From: RZYX01 sp036654375
GTDB lineage: Bacteria > Bacillota > Clostridia > Oscillospirales > Acutalibacteraceae
Assembly: GCA_036654375.1 (NCBI GenBank)
Contig: JAVVSD010000004.1
Coordinates: 1 to 64,000, forward strand
DNA: 64,000 nucleotides
Direction of reading: 5' to 3'
In this document: positions 24,694-33,824 of the stretch, piece after piece
Numbering within the stretch: position 1 is the first letter of the stretch
Layout of the letters: each line of letters opens with the position of its first letter
Notes under the pieces: generated by a model
The model's database searches: none
What the model was told of the DNA's origin: nothing
The model's input: the letters and a program-made list of their open reading frames with translations, nothing else
Position numbers and translations under genes: made by a program

Positions 24694-26880
24694 TTAGCGT
24701 CTTCTGTCATTGTTGTTTCTGTTGAAATCTCTGTGCTGTGGACGACGAGGAGGTGCATCTGAAATTGTGTTTTCTGGAACAAGTCCTTCAACCTCAATAA
24801 GTGCATCTCTTCTTGAAAGATTAAGTCTGCCCTGCTCATCGGTTTCAAGTACCTTTACAATAACTTCGTCACCAACGCTTACGCAATCCTCAACCTTTTC
24901 TGTACGCTTAACATCAAGACGGCTGATGTGAACAAGCCCCTCTTTACCTGGTGCTATTTCAACAAACACACCAAAGCTCATAAGTCTTGTTACTATGCCC
25001 TTGTAGATTGAGCCTGGCTCTGGGTCATTTGCAATAGTTTCAACCATCATAAGCGCACGCTTTGCATCATCAATATCAATTGAAGAAATGAAAATTGTTC
25101 CATCTTCTTCAACATCAACCTTACAGTTACATTCAGCACAAATTTTCTGGATAACCTTGCCCTGCTTACCGATAACTTCGCTGATTTTCTCAACAGGAAT
25201 CTTTGTTGTAAGCATTTTTGGAGCATATTTTGAAAGCTCTTCACGAGGTGCTGAAATTGCAGGAAGCATTACCTTATCAAGTATTTCAATTCTTGCCTTG
25301 TGAGTTTTTTCAAGAGCTTCTTTTATGATTGCAGGAGTAAGACCGTCAACCTTGAGATCCATCTGGATTGCAGTGATACCCTTGTGAGTTCCTGCAACCT
25401 TAAAGTCCATATCTCCAAAGAAATCTTCAAGTCCCTGAATATCAACCATTGTCATGAAACGGTCGCCTTCTGTTACAAGTCCGCATGAGATACCTGCAAC
25501 TGGTGCTTTGATTGGAACACCTGCAGCCATAAGTGAAAGGGTTGATGCACAGATTGAACCCTGTGATGTTGAACCATTTGAGGACAGAACCTCAGATACA
25601 AGACGCAACGCATATGGGAACTCTGCAACTGATGGGATAACAGGAAGCAATGCTCTCTCTGCCAACGCACCATGTCCAACTTCTCTTCTGCCTGGTCCTC
25701 TGCTTGGTCTTGTTTCTCCAACTGAATATGATGGGAAGTTATACTGATGCATATAACGCTTATTGCTCTCATCGTCGATACCATCAAGCATCTGTGCGGC
25801 ACTTACAGGCCCAAGTGTTGTTATTGTAAGAACCTGTGTTTGACCTCTTGTGAAAAGTCCAGAACCGTGAACTCTTGTGAGCAAGTCAACCTCAGCTGCA
25901 AGTGGACGGATTTCATCTATTCCTCTGCCGTCAACACGCTTGCCATCATCAAGAAGCCAGCGACGAACAACATATTTTTGAATTTTATAAAGGCACTCTT
26001 CTATCTTGCCTTCCTGCTCTGGATACTGCTCATCAAACTGTGCGTGAACAGCTTCATATATAGGTTTAAGTCTTTCATCACGAACTCTCTTGTCGTCTGT
26101 GTCAAGAGCAACTCTTATATCTTCAATTACAAAAGCTTTGATAGCTTCATACATTGCTGGGTCAGGGTCGTTTGATGGGAAAGAAACCTTTTCGCGTCCA
26201 ACCTGAGCCTTGATATCATTGATGAAAGCCACAATCTTTCTGTTTTCTTCGTGTGCAAACATGATTGCATTGAACATTTCGTCGTCAGAAACTTCGTTAG
26301 CACCTGCTTCAATCATTGCAACAAGGCTATCTGTTGAAGCTACTGTAACAGCCATCTGTGAAAGTTCTCTTTGCTCTGCTGTTGGATTGATGATGAATTC
26401 GCCATCAATAAGTCCAACGGAAACGCCACTGATTGGTCCGTTCCATGGAATGTCCGAGATTGAAATTGCGATTGATACACCAATCATAGCTGTGATTTCA
26501 GGTGAACAATCAGGGTCAACTGACATAACAGTTGCAACAACTCCGACATCATTTCTCATATCCTTTGGGAAAAGTGGACGGATAGGACGGTCAATTACTC
26601 TTGAAGCAAGAACTGCCTTGTCACTTGGCTTTCCCTCTCTTCTCTGGAATGAGCCAGGGATTTTACCAACTGAATAGAGCTTTTCCTCAAAGTCAACTGA
26701 AAGTGGGAAAAAGTCAATACCATCTCTTGGCTTTGCTGCCATTGTTGCGTTGCAAAGAACTTCTGTTTCGCCATAACGAACAAGGCAAGAACCGCCCGCA
26801 AGCTGTGACATTTTACCTGTTTCAACAACAAGTGGTCTACCTGCTATAACGGTTTCAAATTTTTTAAAATTATCGAACAT
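24694..26880 (-). CDS. pnp: Polyribonucleotide nucleotidyltransferase (PNPase)
   Basis: A trimeric 3'-5' phosphorolytic exoribonuclease of mRNA decay. Two RNase PH domains (about residues 10-225 and 310-540), a KH domain (IPVEKISEVIGKQGKVIQKI, near 560) and an S1 domain (IVTRLMSFGVFVEIAPGKEG, near 630) are visible. The C terminus is a short Arg/Asn-rich tail. 728 residues is normal. It follows rpsO as in most bacteria, with a terminator-like hairpin between, so read-through or its own promoter must supply transcription. Start after GAGGTAAAATA. Confidence 0.97.
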   Translation of the reverse strand: MFDNFKKFETVIAGRPLVVETGKMSQLAGGSCLVRYGETEVLCNATMAAKPRDGIDFFPLSVDFEEKLYSVGKIPGSFQRREGKPSDKAVLASRVIDRPIRPLFPKDMRNDVGVVATVMSVDPDCSPEITAMIGVSIAISISDIPWNGPISGVSVGLIDGEFIINPTAEQRELSQMAVTVASTDSLVAMIEAGANEVSDDEMFNAIMFAHEENRKIVAFINDIKAQVGREKVSFPSNDPDPAMYEAIKAFVIEDIRVALDTDDKRVRDERLKPIYEAVHAQFDEQYPEQEGKIEECLYKIQKYVVRRWLLDDGKRVDGRGIDEIRPLAAEVDLLTRVHGSGLFTRGQTQVLTITTLGPVSAAQMLDGIDDESNKRYMHQYNFPSYSVGETRPSRGPGRREVGHGALAERALLPVIPSVAEFPYALRLVSEVLSSNGSTSQGSICASTLSLMAAGVPIKAPVAGISCGLVTEGDRFMTMVDIQGLEDFFGDMDFKVAGTHKGITAIQMDLKVDGLTPAIIKEALEKTHKARIEILDKVMLPAISAPREELSKYAPKMLTTKIPVEKISEVIGKQGKVIQKICAECNCKVDVEEDGTIFISSIDIDDAKRALMMVETIANDPEPGSIYKGIVTRLMSFGVFVEIAPGKEGLVHISRLDVKRTEKVEDCVSVGDEVIVKVLETDEQGRLNLSRRDALIEVEGLVPENTISDAPPRRPQHRDFNRNNNDRRR

Positions 26881-27012
26881 TATTTTACCTCTTTGAAAAA
26901 ATTTATTTCCACGGGGTGAGCAGGTTTAGCAATAAATAAAAAGCCTGAATTATTAAAGCTTCAATCCTTTTATTCACTGCTAATGCCTTTTTCATTCCCG
27001 ATTGGATGTTTG

Positions 27013-27034
27013 TTAAAAAAGCGTTAAAACGCTA
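27013..27034 (-). terminator. Intrinsic terminator between rpsO and pnp
   Basis: Short stem AGCGTT/AACGCT (27021-27026 and 27029-27034) followed on the minus strand by TTTTTTAA. Just before it (27039-27071) the rpsO 3' end can fold a longer GGCAG/CTGCC-closed hairpin. In many bacteria hairpins in this gap are processing sites. The remaining 130 bases up to pnp show no other feature I can defend. Confidence 0.65.
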
Positions 27035-27079
27035 ATTTAGGCAGAGGAAGGAAAATCCCTCCCACTGCCTATTGGTTTA

Positions 27080-27343
27080 TTACTTACGAATGCCGAGCTT
27101 TACAATTATTGAACGGTATCTTTCAATATCCTTGTTCGCAAGGTAGTTGAGAAGATTGCGTCTGTGTCCAACCATTTTAAGAAGTCCTCTTCTTGAGTGG
27201 TGATCCTTCTTGTGAATCTTAAGATGCTCTGTAAGGTCGTTGATTCTCTTTGTAAGAACAGCAATCTGAACTTCTGGTGATCCAGTGTCACCCTCATGAG
27301 TAGCATACTCAAGCATAACTGCGCTTTTTTCTTCGTTTGTCAT
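27080..27343 (-). CDS. rpsO: Small-subunit ribosomal protein S15
   Basis: An 87-residue ribosomal protein that binds 16S rRNA early in 30S assembly. The conserved THEGDTGSPEVQIAVLTKRI and KKDHHSRRGLLKMVGHRRNL stretches are intact. The ATG at 27343 follows GAGGTGA with good spacing; a GTG three codons upstream lies inside that site. Preceded by a promoter and a structured leader of about 110 bases, and followed by pnp. Confidence 0.97.
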   Translation of the reverse strand: MTNEEKSAVMLEYATHEGDTGSPEVQIAVLTKRINDLTEHLKIHKKDHHSRRGLLKMVGHRRNLLNYLANKDIERYRSIIVKLGIRK

Positions 27344-27455
27344 TTGACTCACCTCATTAATAATTTATCTGTGCTTATGCCAAAATCACAGGAAAGGGCA
27401 GGTGATAACCCAACTTTGGGGTTTAATCCCTCTTCCGAGAATAAGGTCACACAGC
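27344..27455 (-). promoter_or_regulatory. rpsO 5' leader, possible S15 autoregulatory RNA
   Basis: The leader can form a small hairpin AACCC/GGGTT inside a longer pairing of GGAAGAGGG with CCCTTTCC, on the minus strand between about 27390 and 27435. S15 is known to bind its own mRNA leader in several bacteria, with leader structures that differ between phyla. Whether this is such a site is inference. Confidence 0.4.
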
Positions 27456-27461
27456 CTATCT

Positions 27462-27490
27462 ATTATATCATATACTCCACTCGATGTAAA
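27462..27490 (-). promoter_or_regulatory. Predicted sigma-A promoter of rpsO
   Basis: Minus-strand -35 TTTACA (27485-27490) and -10 TATAAT (27462-27467) with a 17-base spacer, between ribF and rpsO. Confidence 0.7.
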
Positions 27491-27514
27491 GCAAATGTTG
27501 AATTTGCTCTATTA

Positions 27515-28429
27515 TTATTTCCCGATATTATGCGATTCAAAAATCTTTTTTGCTTTAATTGCATCTTTTTCAATTTGGTTTACAAGTGCATCTAAGCTTT
27601 CAAACTTTTGCTCTCCACGCAAAAATTTTAACAAGCCTACCTCAATTGACCTACCATAAAGGTCCCCTGAAAAACCTATAATATATGTTTCACTTCCAAG
27701 AACACCTGTGCCAATCGTTGGTCGGATTCCTATATTTGTTACGGACGCATAATACTTGCCGTCAATTATTGTCTGTGACGCATAAACGCCATGTTTAGGC
27801 ATCGTCATTTTTTCATCAATTACTTGATTTATCGTTGGAGTTCCAAGAATTCTGCCTCTTTTATCGCCGTCAATGACAACAGCCTTATAAGAAAAAGTAC
27901 GCTGAAGCATTGCGTTCACACTCTCAATTTCTCCAGCCTCTAACGCTTTTCTAATTCGTGTTGAGCTAACAGGCTCCCCTTTGTACTCTGTGGGTGGTGC
28001 AACGCTCAGCACCAAGCCAGCATTTTTACAAAGTTCTTCAAGCTTTTTTGTGTCACCGCTTGCATTTTTTCCAAAATGATAATTATACCCACAGCAAACA
28101 GCTTTTGCATTAAATTTGTTGATTAGAATCTCTTCAAAAAACTCCTGTGCGCCCATGTTCTTTATTTCAGAAAAATCAATGGTTCTTATACTTAATTTGG
28201 TTTCCTCAAATAGTCTTTGCTTAATTTCTCCGCTAAATAATTCTGACGGTGCTTTACCCCTAAGCAATTTTAGGGAATGCTCTTTGAACATTAGAATACA
28301 TGGAGTGCAATTAAGCTGTTTTGATATTTCTATTGCGGAATTAATTACTGCTCTATGTCCTGAATGCAAGCCATCAAAATTACCAAGAGCAATGACACAT
28401 CCGTTTTCAAAATCACTACTAAAAGCCAT
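27515..28429 (-). CDS. ribF: Bifunctional riboflavin kinase / FAD synthetase
   Basis: Makes FMN from riboflavin and FAD from FMN. The N-terminal nucleotidyltransferase domain shows ALGNFDGLHSGHRAVI (HxGH motif) and YNYHFGKNASGD. The C-terminal riboflavin kinase domain shows RGRILGTPTINQVI and TNIGIRPTIG. 304 residues. Last gene of the run rimP to ribF, 20 bases after truB; start after GAGGGATAAAG. No FMN riboswitch is present. Confidence 0.96.
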   Translation of the reverse strand: MAFSSDFENGCVIALGNFDGLHSGHRAVINSAIEISKQLNCTPCILMFKEHSLKLLRGKAPSELFSGEIKQRLFEETKLSIRTIDFSEIKNMGAQEFFEEILINKFNAKAVCCGYNYHFGKNASGDTKKLEELCKNAGLVLSVAPPTEYKGEPVSSTRIRKALEAGEIESVNAMLQRTFSYKAVVIDGDKRGRILGTPTINQVIDEKMTMPKHGVYASQTIIDGKYYASVTNIGIRPTIGTGVLGSETYIIGFSGDLYGRSIEVGLLKFLRGEQKFESLDALVNQIEKDAIKAKKIFESHNIGK

Positions 28430-28449
28430 CTTTATCCCTCAGATTAACC

Positions 28450-29346
28450 TTATTTTTGTACAAATACTCTTTTCACAGAAAGCTCGTCCGAGCCTTCTTT
28501 TATCTCACCGACGCCCAAAAACTCCTTGTTAGGCGAATAGACTCTGTAAAGTCCTACTGCTTTACACTCGCCGATTCTATCCGTCGCAAGTGCTCCACCG
28601 TTTGCAAATCTCTGTGCCTGTGCTTGTGTCACAACAAGCTCACAATACACTGAAAGCGTTGTGTCTACAGCGTTTATCAACATATCAAGCTCATCGTTTT
28701 TTACTATATTTTCAAGTTCCTCAAGGGTTACACAATCTTCAATATTAAATCCGTTGGCACTTGTTCTGCAAAGCTTTGTCATCACCGCTCCACATCCAAG
28801 GACTTCACCAATATCTGAAATAAGCGTGCGAATGTATGTGCCTGCTGAACAATCAACATCAATTTCATATTCGTTTTCATCTTCGTTTGCACAAACCATC
28901 TCAAGTTTATTGATGGTTATTTGTCTTTTTTCTCTTTCTATTTCTATTCCCTTGCGTGCAAGTTCGTAAAGCCGAACTCCATCTTTTGAAACTGCAGAAT
29001 ACATTGGAGGAAGCTGCATTATATCTCCTCTAAACTGCTCAAGTGCTTTCAAAACATCTGATTTAGTTGATATAACTGAACGCTCACTTGTGACTGTGCC
29101 AGTAATATCCAGTGTGTCTGTTGTAATTCCCAGCCTTAGCTTTGCCCTGTACCCTTTTTGGGTTGTTGGAAGAAGTTCAAGAAATCTTGTCGCGCCACCA
29201 AACATAATTGGAAGAACTCCGGTTGCCATTGGGTCGAGTGTTCCTGTATGCCCTGCTTTTTTTTCTCCAACAATTCGTCTTGCTTTTGCTACTGCAAGAA
29301 AAGAGGTGATACCCTCCGGCTTATTAAGGCAAATTATTCCAGTCAA
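28450..29346 (-). CDS. truB: tRNA pseudouridine-55 synthase
   Basis: Converts U55 in the T loop of tRNAs to pseudouridine. The catalytic Asp lies in AGHTGTLDPMATGVLP (near residue 39), with LPPMYSAVSKDGVRLYELAR further on. 298 residues including a C-terminal PUA-like part. Starts at a TTG (29346) six bases after AGGAG; no in-frame ATG is nearby. Eleven bases after the DHH gene, in the conserved rbfA-nrnA-truB-ribF order. Confidence 0.96.
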   Translation of the reverse strand: MTGIICLNKPEGITSFLAVAKARRIVGEKKAGHTGTLDPMATGVLPIMFGGATRFLELLPTTQKGYRAKLRLGITTDTLDITGTVTSERSVISTKSDVLKALEQFRGDIMQLPPMYSAVSKDGVRLYELARKGIEIEREKRQITINKLEMVCANEDENEYEIDVDCSAGTYIRTLISDIGEVLGCGAVMTKLCRTSANGFNIEDCVTLEELENIVKNDELDMLINAVDTTLSVYCELVVTQAQAQRFANGGALATDRIGECKAVGLYRVYSPNKEFLGVGEIKEGSDELSVKRVFVQK

Positions 29347-29357
29347 TAGCTTCTCCT

Positions 29358-30323
29358 CTATTCTTCACACGCTTCCTTAAGCGCAATTGCTATATACTCA
29401 AGCAAAAGTTTTCTTGCCTGCTCAAGTGGAAGATTAAGTTCACACCCTGCTGCTCTTTTATGCCCACCGCCATTCATTTTTGCACAAATTTTTGCAGCAT
29501 CAACTGGCGAATGAGTTCTTATTGATATTTTATATGTTCCGTCTGGTCTTTCTCTCATTGTTGCCCCCACGAGAACTCCTTCAACCTGCCTTGCCATTGC
29601 AGATATTGCCTCGCACTCATTTTCATTTGCTCCACTCTTATTAAACATACTTTGAGTGAGTGTTACTATTGCACATTTATTGTCATAGTAAAGCTCCATG
29701 CCCTCTATGCAAAGCTTTTGAAGGTTTAGAAAGCTTATTGCTTTTGATTCAAACATAAGACAGTTTATATCCGCAGATTTTGCTCCTGCATCAACCATTT
29801 CGGCTGCTATTCTGTATGTGTTTGCTGTGGTATTTGAATACCTAAAGCAACCCGTATCTGTTGACAGACCTGTGTAAATGCAGTTTGCAATATCCTCATC
29901 AATCTTCACGCCAAGCTTTACAATTATCCTGTATATTATCTCTGCAGTTGCGGCATCTTCCGCACAAAGACAAGTTTTCTTTGCGTAGATGATGTTAGAG
30001 CCATGATGGTCAATGCACAAATCGACTTTTGAACTATAAAGCTTCTCAAACTCTTCACCAAAGAGCTTTGTGTCTGCAACATCAACCGCAACTATGAACT
30101 TAGGCTCAAAGTCAACTTGCTTAATGCTGTTGAACATATATTTATATTTTTTAGGAATAGCGTCAGAACACAACACCTTTGCTTTTTTCCCAAGCTTTAA
30201 CAATGCTCTGCAAAGTGCATACCCACTGCCAAGTGTGTCACCGTCAGGGTTTTTGTGTGTGAGGATTAGAATATTATCATTTTGAAGCAATAAAGATGCT
30301 GCCTCAGTAGTATTAATAATCAT
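29358..30323 (-). CDS. DHH/DHHA1 phosphoesterase, NrnA-like oligoribonuclease / pAp phosphatase
   Basis: About 321 residues. The N-terminal DHH domain has THKNPDGDTLGSG and the family Asp-His-His in CIDHHGSNI; the C-terminal DHHA1 domain has MNGGGHKRAAGCEL. In Bacillus, NrnA degrades short RNAs and dephosphorylates 3'-phosphoadenosine 5'-phosphate; that function is inferred here from the family and the rbfA-truB context. The ATG at 30323 has AGGAAGTGA upstream; a GTG three codons earlier is an alternative. Overlaps the end of rbfA by 11 bases. Confidence 0.92.
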   Translation of the reverse strand: MIINTTEAASLLLQNDNILILTHKNPDGDTLGSGYALCRALLKLGKKAKVLCSDAIPKKYKYMFNSIKQVDFEPKFIVAVDVADTKLFGEEFEKLYSSKVDLCIDHHGSNIIYAKKTCLCAEDAATAEIIYRIIVKLGVKIDEDIANCIYTGLSTDTGCFRYSNTTANTYRIAAEMVDAGAKSADINCLMFESKAISFLNLQKLCIEGMELYYDNKCAIVTLTQSMFNKSGANENECEAISAMARQVEGVLVGATMRERPDGTYKISIRTHSPVDAAKICAKMNGGGHKRAAGCELNLPLEQARKLLLEYIAIALKEACEE

Positions 30324-30678
30324 CCGATTCACTTCCTGTCGTAATATCTTTCAATTTCTGTACGATTTCCATTCCATGCTCTATTGAGTCATCTGCAACA
30401 AATGTAAGCTCTGGAGTCTTGCGGAGGTGCAGATTTTTTCCGATTTCACGGCGTATATATCCTGTTGCTGATGCAAGCCCCTTGACGGCAATCTTTGCAC
30501 CATCAATCCCCTGCATATCGCTTATAAATACTTTTGCATACGAAAGGTCATTGCTTACTTCAACACGGACAACCGTCAAAAGTCGGCCCTGAACCCTTGG
30601 GTCTTTAATTTCTTTCATAACAGCAATGATTTCACGCTTAATATCTTCTGCTGTTCTGTCAATTCTATATCCGGCCAT
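30313..30678 (-). CDS. rbfA: Ribosome-binding factor A
   Basis: A 121-residue KH-fold protein that binds the immature 30S subunit and aids 16S 5'-end maturation. Recognised from YRIDRTAEDIKREIIAVMKE and the LSYAKVFISDM stretch. The ATG at 30678 follows GGAAGGGATATT; the frame is open further upstream but with no conserved sequence. Normally it directly follows infB; here about 440 bases of repeat-containing sequence lie between. Confidence 0.95.
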   Translation of the reverse strand: MAGYRIDRTAEDIKREIIAVMKEIKDPRVQGRLLTVVRVEVSNDLSYAKVFISDMQGIDGAKIAVKGLASATGYIRREIGKNLHLRKTPELTFVADDSIEHGMEIVQKLKDITTGSESDDY

Positions 30679-30785
30679 AATATCCCTTCCGTTTCGTTTA
30701 TTAAAGTCCTTGTAACATTGATTGCCATTTTTAGCTTTTTTATGGGCCACATTGCTTTATATATTTTATTATCTAAAATAAGTGG

Positions 30786-31104
30786 TTTTTGAAAGGCAAT
30801 CAGTTCGAGATTTTGAGCAAGGGAGCANNNNNNNNNNNNNNNNNNNNNNNNNNNNNNNNNNNNNNNNNNNNNNNNNNNNNNNNNNNNNNNNNNNNNNNNN
30901 NNNNNNNNNNNNNNNNNNNNNNNNNNNTACTCGTGTATGTGACCGATGCTCAACATTGATGCACTGGAAGCATTTCGGGAAAGATTACCCGCTCTGAATG
31001 AGAGCTTTTTTTGAAAGGCAATCAGTTCGAGATTTTGAGCAAGGGAGCATACTCGTGTATGTGACCGATGCTCAACATTGATGCACTGGAAGCATTTCGG
31101 GAAA
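30786..31104. repeat. 122-bp tandem repeat interrupted by an assembly gap, between infB and rbfA
   Basis: A segment of 97 bases (31008-31104, from a T run through GAAAGGCAATCAG to CATTTCGGGAAA) is repeated upstream, split by the N run into 30786-30827 and 30928-30982. If the 100 N are removed, the two copies match with a period of exactly 122 bases, including a 25-base spacer with the hairpin GCTCT-GAATG-AGAGC and seven T (30991-31012, an intrinsic terminator on the plus strand). The repeat also folds locally (CATAC-TCGT-GTATG inside GAGCAT/ATGCTC). 122 is not a multiple of three, so it is not a coding repeat. Confidence 0.85.
30828..30927. other. Assembly gap of exactly 100 N
   Basis: The fixed length of 100 marks a scaffolding gap of unknown true size. 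The bases on both sides join into an exact copy of the repeat seen again at 31008-31104, so the gap lies inside a tandem array that short reads could not resolve. Confidence 0.98.
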
Positions 31105-31119
31105 AGATCCATTCAGAAA

Positions 31120-33495
31120 TTAGTCTGGGCGATACTCTTCAATAATAAACGCCTCAAAAATATCTCCCTCTTTAAGGTCGTTAAACTTGTCAAGTCCAAT
31201 TCCACATTCATAGCCTGTTGCCACTTCTTTTACATCATCCTTAAAGCGTCTGAGGGATGCAATTTCATCTTCTGTGATTACTATTCCATCACGAACAACT
31301 CTTAACTGTGCGTTTCTTGCAATCTTACCATCAAGAACATAAGAACCAGCAATTGTGCCTGCACTTGAAATTTTGAAAACATCTCTTACTTCTGCACGGC
31401 CAAGCTGAACTTCTCTGTATTTTGGTGCGAGCATTCCCTTTATGGCTGATTCAATTTCCTCGATGCAGTCATAAATAATGCGGTACATACGAAGCTCCAC
31501 TCCATCTCTTTCTGCCTGTGTTGCTGCAACAGGAGCTGGGCGAACATTAAATCCTACTATTATGGCATTTGATGCGTTTGCAAGCATTACATCAGACTCA
31601 CTGATTGCTCCAACTCCGCCATGAATTACTTTTACTCTTACCTCGTCATTTGAAAGTTTCTCAAGGCTTTGCTTAACAGCCTCAACTGAACCCTGAACAT
31701 CTGCTTTAACAATAATATTAAGTTCCTTAAGCTCTCCCTCCTGAAGTGAGGAGAAGAGATTATCAAGTGTTACTTTATGATATGCTTTGAACTGCTCTTC
31801 CTTCTGATACTGCTTACGCTGTTCTACAAGCTCACGAGCAAGCTTCTCGTCTGAAACTGCGTCGAACATATCGCCTGCCTGTGGGACTTCTGCAAGTCCC
31901 ATAATCTCGACAGGAACTGCTGGGCCAGCTTCATCAACTGTATAACCTCTGTCATTTGTCATGACGCGTACACGACCAACTGATGTTCCTGCAACAATTA
32001 TATCTCCAGCATGAAGTGTTCCGTTTTGTACAAGAAGTGATGCAATTGGACCTCTACCCTTGTCAAGTCGTGCTTCAATAACGATACCCTTTGCTGCTCT
32101 GTTTGGATTTGCTTTTAGCTCCTTCATTTCTGCAACAAGGAGAATTGACTCAAGCAATTTGTCTATATTCATACGGCTTTTTGCAGATACCGGAACGCAG
32201 ATAACATCTCCGCCCCACTCTTCTGGAATTAGCTCATATTCGGTGAGCTGCTGCATGATTTTGTCAACTGTTGCTCCCGGTTTATCCATCTTGTTTATTG
32301 CGACAATTATGCTAACTCCTGCTGCCTTTGCATGGTTTATTGCCTCAATTGTCTGTGGCATTATTCCATCATCTGCTGCAACAACAAGAACTGCTATATC
32401 TGTTGCCTGTGCGCCACGAGCGCGCATTGATGTGAAAGCTGCGTGACCCGGTGTGTCGAGGAAGGTTATTTCCTGACCGCTCAAGTTAACTCTGTAAGCA
32501 CCGATATGCTGAGTTATTCCGCCTGCCTCAGTATCTGTTACTGAAGTGTTTCTGATAGCATCGAGAAGTGATGTTTTACCATGATCAACATGACCCATTA
32601 CAACAACAACTGGGCTACGAGTAACAAGGTCTTTTTCATCATCATCACTGTCATCTATTATTCTATCCTCAATTGTAACAACTACTTCTTTTTCAACCTT
32701 TGCACCAAGTTCAGTTGCCACTATCTCTGCTGTTTCAAAGTCAATTATTTCATTTACAGTTGCCATAACGCCAAGTGCAACTAACTTTTTGATAACTTCT
32801 GCCGCAGTCATTTTAAGCATTGCCGCAAGGTCGCCAACAGTAATTTCTTCCGGTACTGTTATTATCATTTGTGGCTTCTTTGCTCTTTCTGCTGCGATTC
32901 TTCTCAGCCTTTCTGATTCGCTTTCATGGCGAGGTGCACGCATACCCTGTCTTCTGTATTGTTGTGATTTTTGCTTGAGCTTTTGCTTGCTGACCATCTG
33001 GTCACTCTTGCCCTTGCTTGCATTTGCTGGTGCAATTTGCTCATAGCGTTCATTATATTTATCAAGCTCAACATGGCCTGAACGGGTATCAACAGTTCTT
33101 GCTGTCCCTTTTGTTCTTGCCTGCATTGGCTTTTGCTCTGTTTTTTCCTCTGCCTTTTTAAAAGGATGTGGGTCAGACTGTTTTTGAGGTTGCTGTGTCT
33201 TTGTCTGCTGATTATTGCTTGCCGCATTCTGTACAGGCTGGGCTTTATTTTCTCCCGGCAATTTGTCAACCTGTGGCTGAGCCTTTTCCTTAGGCTGTGC
33301 TGCAAAATATTCGTCAAAGCTCTCCACCTGGTTGTTCTGGGTGTAGTGCTCAAAAATTATGTTAAGTTCGTTGTCCTCAAGCACCGTCATGTGCTTTTTC
33401 TGGTCGTCAAAATATTTGGCAAGCAAGTCTATTATATCTTTACTTGGCTTGTCAAAATCCTTTGCAACCTCGTGTACTCTATATTTTATCACCAT
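31120..33495 (-). CDS. infB: Translation initiation factor IF-2
   Basis: The GTPase that brings initiator tRNA to the ribosome. An N-terminal IF2N domain (KYRVHEVAKDFDKPSKDIID) is followed by a low-complexity Gln/Lys/Pro-rich linker (about residues 75-210), a second IF2N-like domain, then the GTPase: G1 GHVDHGKTSLLDAI, G3 DTPGHAAF, G4 NKMDK; domains II-IV follow. About 791 residues. The start is ATG (33495) or the TTG just before it, after GGAGG; it overlaps the ylxQ stop by one base. Ends close to the repeat region and lacks an obvious terminator. Confidence 0.97.
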   Translation of the reverse strand: MVIKYRVHEVAKDFDKPSKDIIDLLAKYFDDQKKHMTVLEDNELNIIFEHYTQNNQVESFDEYFAAQPKEKAQPQVDKLPGENKAQPVQNAASNNQQTKTQQPQKQSDPHPFKKAEEKTEQKPMQARTKGTARTVDTRSGHVELDKYNERYEQIAPANASKGKSDQMVSKQKLKQKSQQYRRQGMRAPRHESESERLRRIAAERAKKPQMIITVPEEITVGDLAAMLKMTAAEVIKKLVALGVMATVNEIIDFETAEIVATELGAKVEKEVVVTIEDRIIDDSDDDEKDLVTRSPVVVVMGHVDHGKTSLLDAIRNTSVTDTEAGGITQHIGAYRVNLSGQEITFLDTPGHAAFTSMRARGAQATDIAVLVVAADDGIMPQTIEAINHAKAAGVSIIVAINKMDKPGATVDKIMQQLTEYELIPEEWGGDVICVPVSAKSRMNIDKLLESILLVAEMKELKANPNRAAKGIVIEARLDKGRGPIASLLVQNGTLHAGDIIVAGTSVGRVRVMTNDRGYTVDEAGPAVPVEIMGLAEVPQAGDMFDAVSDEKLARELVEQRKQYQKEEQFKAYHKVTLDNLFSSLQEGELKELNIIVKADVQGSVEAVKQSLEKLSNDEVRVKVIHGGVGAISESDVMLANASNAIIVGFNVRPAPVAATQAERDGVELRMYRIIYDCIEEIESAIKGMLAPKYREVQLGRAEVRDVFKISSAGTIAGSYVLDGKIARNAQLRVVRDGIVITEDEIASLRRFKDDVKEVATGYECGIGLDKFNDLKEGDIFEAFIIEEYRPD

Positions 33496-33824
33496 CAATT
33501 ATTGTCCTCCCCATTTTGCATTTCGTTAAGTTCTGTAAGCTTTCTTGCAAAACCCTCATCGTTAATCGTAATTACCGCTGCTTTTGAGCCAATCGCCATC
33601 TGTATCTGTTCCATTGTATACTTGAGATGTATAAGCGGTACTTTTCTGTCTTCATATATTACCGTTGCCTCAAACTCTTTTTTCAGCCTTGGTGACGCAT
33701 CTGAACTCAAAAGGCAGAGCTTTGCTTTGTTTTTTGATATTGAGTCGAATGCACCGTCATGACCTGCATTTAGCATTCGTGCTCTTTTACACAATCCCAG
33801 CATATTCAAAAAGCTGTCATTCAT
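33495..33824 (-). CDS. ylxQ: YlxQ-type L7Ae family RNA-binding protein
   Basis: 109 residues of the L7Ae/L30e fold, starting MNDSFLNMLGLCKRARMLNAG, with the conserved GLCKRA segment and KAKLCLLSSDASPRLKKE. In Bacillus, YlxQ is a kink-turn-binding protein encoded between ylxR and infB, as here. It overlaps ylxR by eight bases and touches infB. Confidence 0.93.
   Translation of the reverse strand: MNDSFLNMLGLCKRARMLNAGHDGAFDSISKNKAKLCLLSSDASPRLKKEFEATVIYEDRKVPLIHLKYTMEQIQMAIGSKAAVITINDEGFARKLTELNEMQNGEDNN

Noticed and set aside
30615..31112. A minus-strand open frame of about 165 codons across the N gap
   Set aside because: It runs through unknown bases and is built from the 122-bp non-coding repeat plus part of rbfA; the repeat period is not a multiple of three.
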